From assembly GCA_018262095.1 (NCBI GenBank), contig JAGTRW010000027.1, forward strand, positions 36,006-100,005: a stretch of DNA of 64,000 bases, given 5' to 3'. This DNA comes from Pseudomonadota bacterium. GTDB lineage: Bacteria; Pseudomonadota; Gammaproteobacteria; Burkholderiales; Rhodocyclaceae. A program made the position numbers and the translations under genes. Positions 62,796 to 64,000 of the stretch are shown here, piece by piece. The notes under the pieces are model-generated. The model was not told where the DNA came from and made no database searches. It saw only the letters and a program-made list of their open reading frames with translations. The first letter of the stretch is position 1. The number at the start of each line of letters is the position of its first letter.

Positions 62796-63677
62796 ATGAA
62801 GACTCCGCGCAGCAAATATCAGCTCCATGCCGAACTCCATCGCCGCGGCGTCGCGGCGATGGAGTTCGATGATGCGCACGCCGGCTATCCCTTGGCGCGA
62901 CGCCTCAATCGCATCGAGCGGGTCGCCGCCGCCTACCGTGGCAGCATCGAGCAATCGTTCGACAATGGCCTGCTGATCACCTTCGCGAGCGCCGATGCGG
63001 CGCTGCTCGGCGCCTGCGAAATGCAGCAGCGCTGCTCGGGCTTGCCGCAGGCCTCAGGACAGCGATTGGCCTTGCGCATCGGGATCCATCAGGGCGCCTT
63101 GCGGCAACGCGCGCAGGACGAGGTCGATGGCACAGAGGAAACGGCAGCGAAGCTTGCCGTCGTCGACGAGGGCATCGTCGCATCTGACGCCGTGGTCGCC
63201 GAGCTCAACCATGATCTGCGCCTGCTGGCCAGCCGGTTCGCCGATTCACCGATCGAACGGGCGACGTACCAGGTCAATTGGCACAGCGAGATTCCTGCGA
63301 CCGCCTACGGAGGAGAGGCGATGTGGCCGACCGCCAACGGCGCCCGCGCGAGCGGCCCGCATCTGATTCTGCACCAGGGTCTCAAGACGCTTCAATTGAC
63401 TCAGGACGGCCCGCTGATCACCGTCGGTCGCGCGCCATCAAACGACCTGGTGGTCAACGAAATTTTCGTCTCGCGCAAACATTGCCGCATCGAAAGACAA
63501 GCGGACTGCATCGTGCTCACCGACTGGAGCACCAACGGCACCTGCATCATGCCGGACCAGGGCGGGCAGCGCCTGATCAAGAACGACTCGATCCATCTCG
63601 AAGGCAAAGGACTGCTGTTCTTCGGACGTCTTTGCAACGGCGAACGGCGCGGCGGCGTACGCTTCGAAACAAGCTGA
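62796..63677 (+). CDS. Degenerate cyclase-homology domain fused to an FHA domain
   Basis: 293 residues. Residues about 1-155 resemble a class III adenylate/guanylate cyclase domain (FASADAALLGACEMQQRC, LALRIGIHQGALRQ, ETAAKLAVVDEGIVASD), but the metal-binding Asp residues are absent, so it is probably not catalytic. Residues about 195-290 form an FHA phosphothreonine-binding domain: ITVGRAPSNDLVVNEIFVSR, KHCRIE, STNGTCI. ATG 62796 fits the family; a start at 62712 would add an unlikely leader. It may read phosphorylated partners, but no Ser/Thr kinase is nearby. Confidence 0.85.
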   Translation: MKTPRSKYQLHAELHRRGVAAMEFDDAHAGYPLARRLNRIERVAAAYRGSIEQSFDNGLLITFASADAALLGACEMQQRCSGLPQASGQRLALRIGIHQGALRQRAQDEVDGTEETAAKLAVVDEGIVASDAVVAELNHDLRLLASRFADSPIERATYQVNWHSEIPATAYGGEAMWPTANGARASGPHLILHQGLKTLQLTQDGPLITVGRAPSNDLVVNEIFVSRKHCRIERQADCIVLTDWSTNGTCIMPDQGGQRLIKNDSIHLEGKGLLFFGRLCNGERRGGVRFETS

Positions 63678-63691
63678 CGCCTGGCGAAAAA

Positions 63692-63715
63692 AAGGCCTGC
63701 GTCGCTGCAGGCCTT
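63692..63715. terminator. Bidirectional terminator between the FHA gene and uxuA
   Basis: AAGGCCTGC/GCAGGCCTT stem with a six-base loop. Seven A residues on the left become a U-tract for the minus-strand uxuA transcript, so it is a strong terminator in that direction and a modest one for the FHA gene. Confidence 0.8.
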
Positions 63716-63720
63716 GTTCA

Positions 63721-64000
63721 CTACGCTTTGGCGAACTTGTCGATCGCTTCCCACAGGCCGTTGATATAGACGGCGCCGAGCGCGCGGTCGTAGAGGCCGT
63801 AGCCGGGCTTGCCGGTCTCGCCCCAGATCATGCGGCCGTGGTCGGGACGGATATAGCCGTCAAAACCGACGTCGTGGTAAGCCTTCATGATCGCCGCTAG
63901 GTCGAGCGAGCCTTCGCACGAGCGGTGTCCCGACTCGTAGAAGGTGCCGTCGGGTTCGACCTTGACGTTGCGCACGTGACCGAAGTGGATGCGGCCGCGG
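63721..64000 (-). CDS. uxuA: Mannonate dehydratase, C-terminal part
   Basis: The last 92 or so residues of UxuA, running off the right edge of the window (frame open to base 64000: [20 protein letters not shown]). Seen: [40 protein letters not shown] and [20 protein letters not shown], all close to the family. UxuA removes water from D-mannonate to give 2-keto-3-deoxygluconate in hexuronate catabolism. No other uronate gene is visible within the window. Confidence 0.93.
   Translation of the reverse strand, partial: RGRIHFGHVRNVKVEPDGTFYESGHRSCEGSLDLAAIMKAYHDVGFDGYIRPDHGRMIWGETGKPGYGLYDRALGAVYINGLWEAIDKFAKA

Noticed and set aside
63721..64000. Linking uxuA to the ketose module as one uronate pathway
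   Set aside because: It is 6 kb away on the other strand with the sulfate transporter and unrelated genes between, and no uronate isomerase or oxidoreductase is visible.

Overview
This is a high-GC, gene-dense chromosomal window that reads as a betaproteobacterium, most likely Rhodocyclaceae. Gene order is betaproteobacterial throughout: lptD-surA-pdxA-rsmA, minCDE, dusB-fis-purHD, argH-algZR-hemCDXY and hemA-prfA-prmC-grxD. A complete four-gene Na+-translocating methylmalonyl-CoA decarboxylase operon points to a propionate-forming fermenter such as Propionivibrio. The genus is an inference from gene content.

Layout. 1-7.5 kb: end of pgk, the methylmalonyl-CoA decarboxylase operon (mmdADCB), an unrecognised conserved gene, then pyk. 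7.7-14.2 kb: DUF3422 protein, purC, DUF2189 membrane protein, oligopeptidase A, a periplasmic DUF4124/glutaredoxin-like protein and exonuclease III. 14.4-22.7 kb (minus strand): an SDR, rsmA, pdxA, surA and a large lptD gene that carries a complete PagP (lipid A palmitoyltransferase) domain ahead of LptD. This lptD is interrupted by a reading-frame change next to a perfect (GCCTGA)16 repeat. 22.8-34.3 kb: amgK-murU peptidoglycan recycling, pepP, a UbiH-type hydroxylase, a leaderless solute-binding-like protein, minCDE, dusB-fis, purH and purD. 34.4-47.0 kb: haem synthesis (hemF; hemCDXY; hemA), an AlgZ/AlgR two-component system, argH, a lipoprotein, grxD, prmC and prfA.

47.0-57.4 kb is the accessory part. 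An SDR gene lies between 28-bp inverted repeats next to a decayed ISAs1-family transposase. Then come a LysR regulator, a broken SDR/sugar-isomerase chimera, a two-subunit dihydroxyacetone-type kinase (dhaK, dhaL), a Tat-exported TRAP transporter (dctPQM) and a split transketolase. Together these look like a ketose or triose/tetrose catabolic module whose isomerase has been damaged. 57.6-61.5 kb (minus strand) is a sulfate ABC transporter (sbp-cysTWA). The window ends with a radical SAM protein, a cyclase-like/FHA protein and the 3' end of uxuA (mannonate dehydratase).

Non-coding structure is rich. There is a 95-bp unit repeated three times between rsmA and pdxA, each with a hairpin whose arms change together. 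A dispersed palindromic element occurs about five times in two sequence subclasses, also with covarying arms. Several terminators and three candidate operator or promoter sites are visible. No rRNA, tRNA or CRISPR array was seen.
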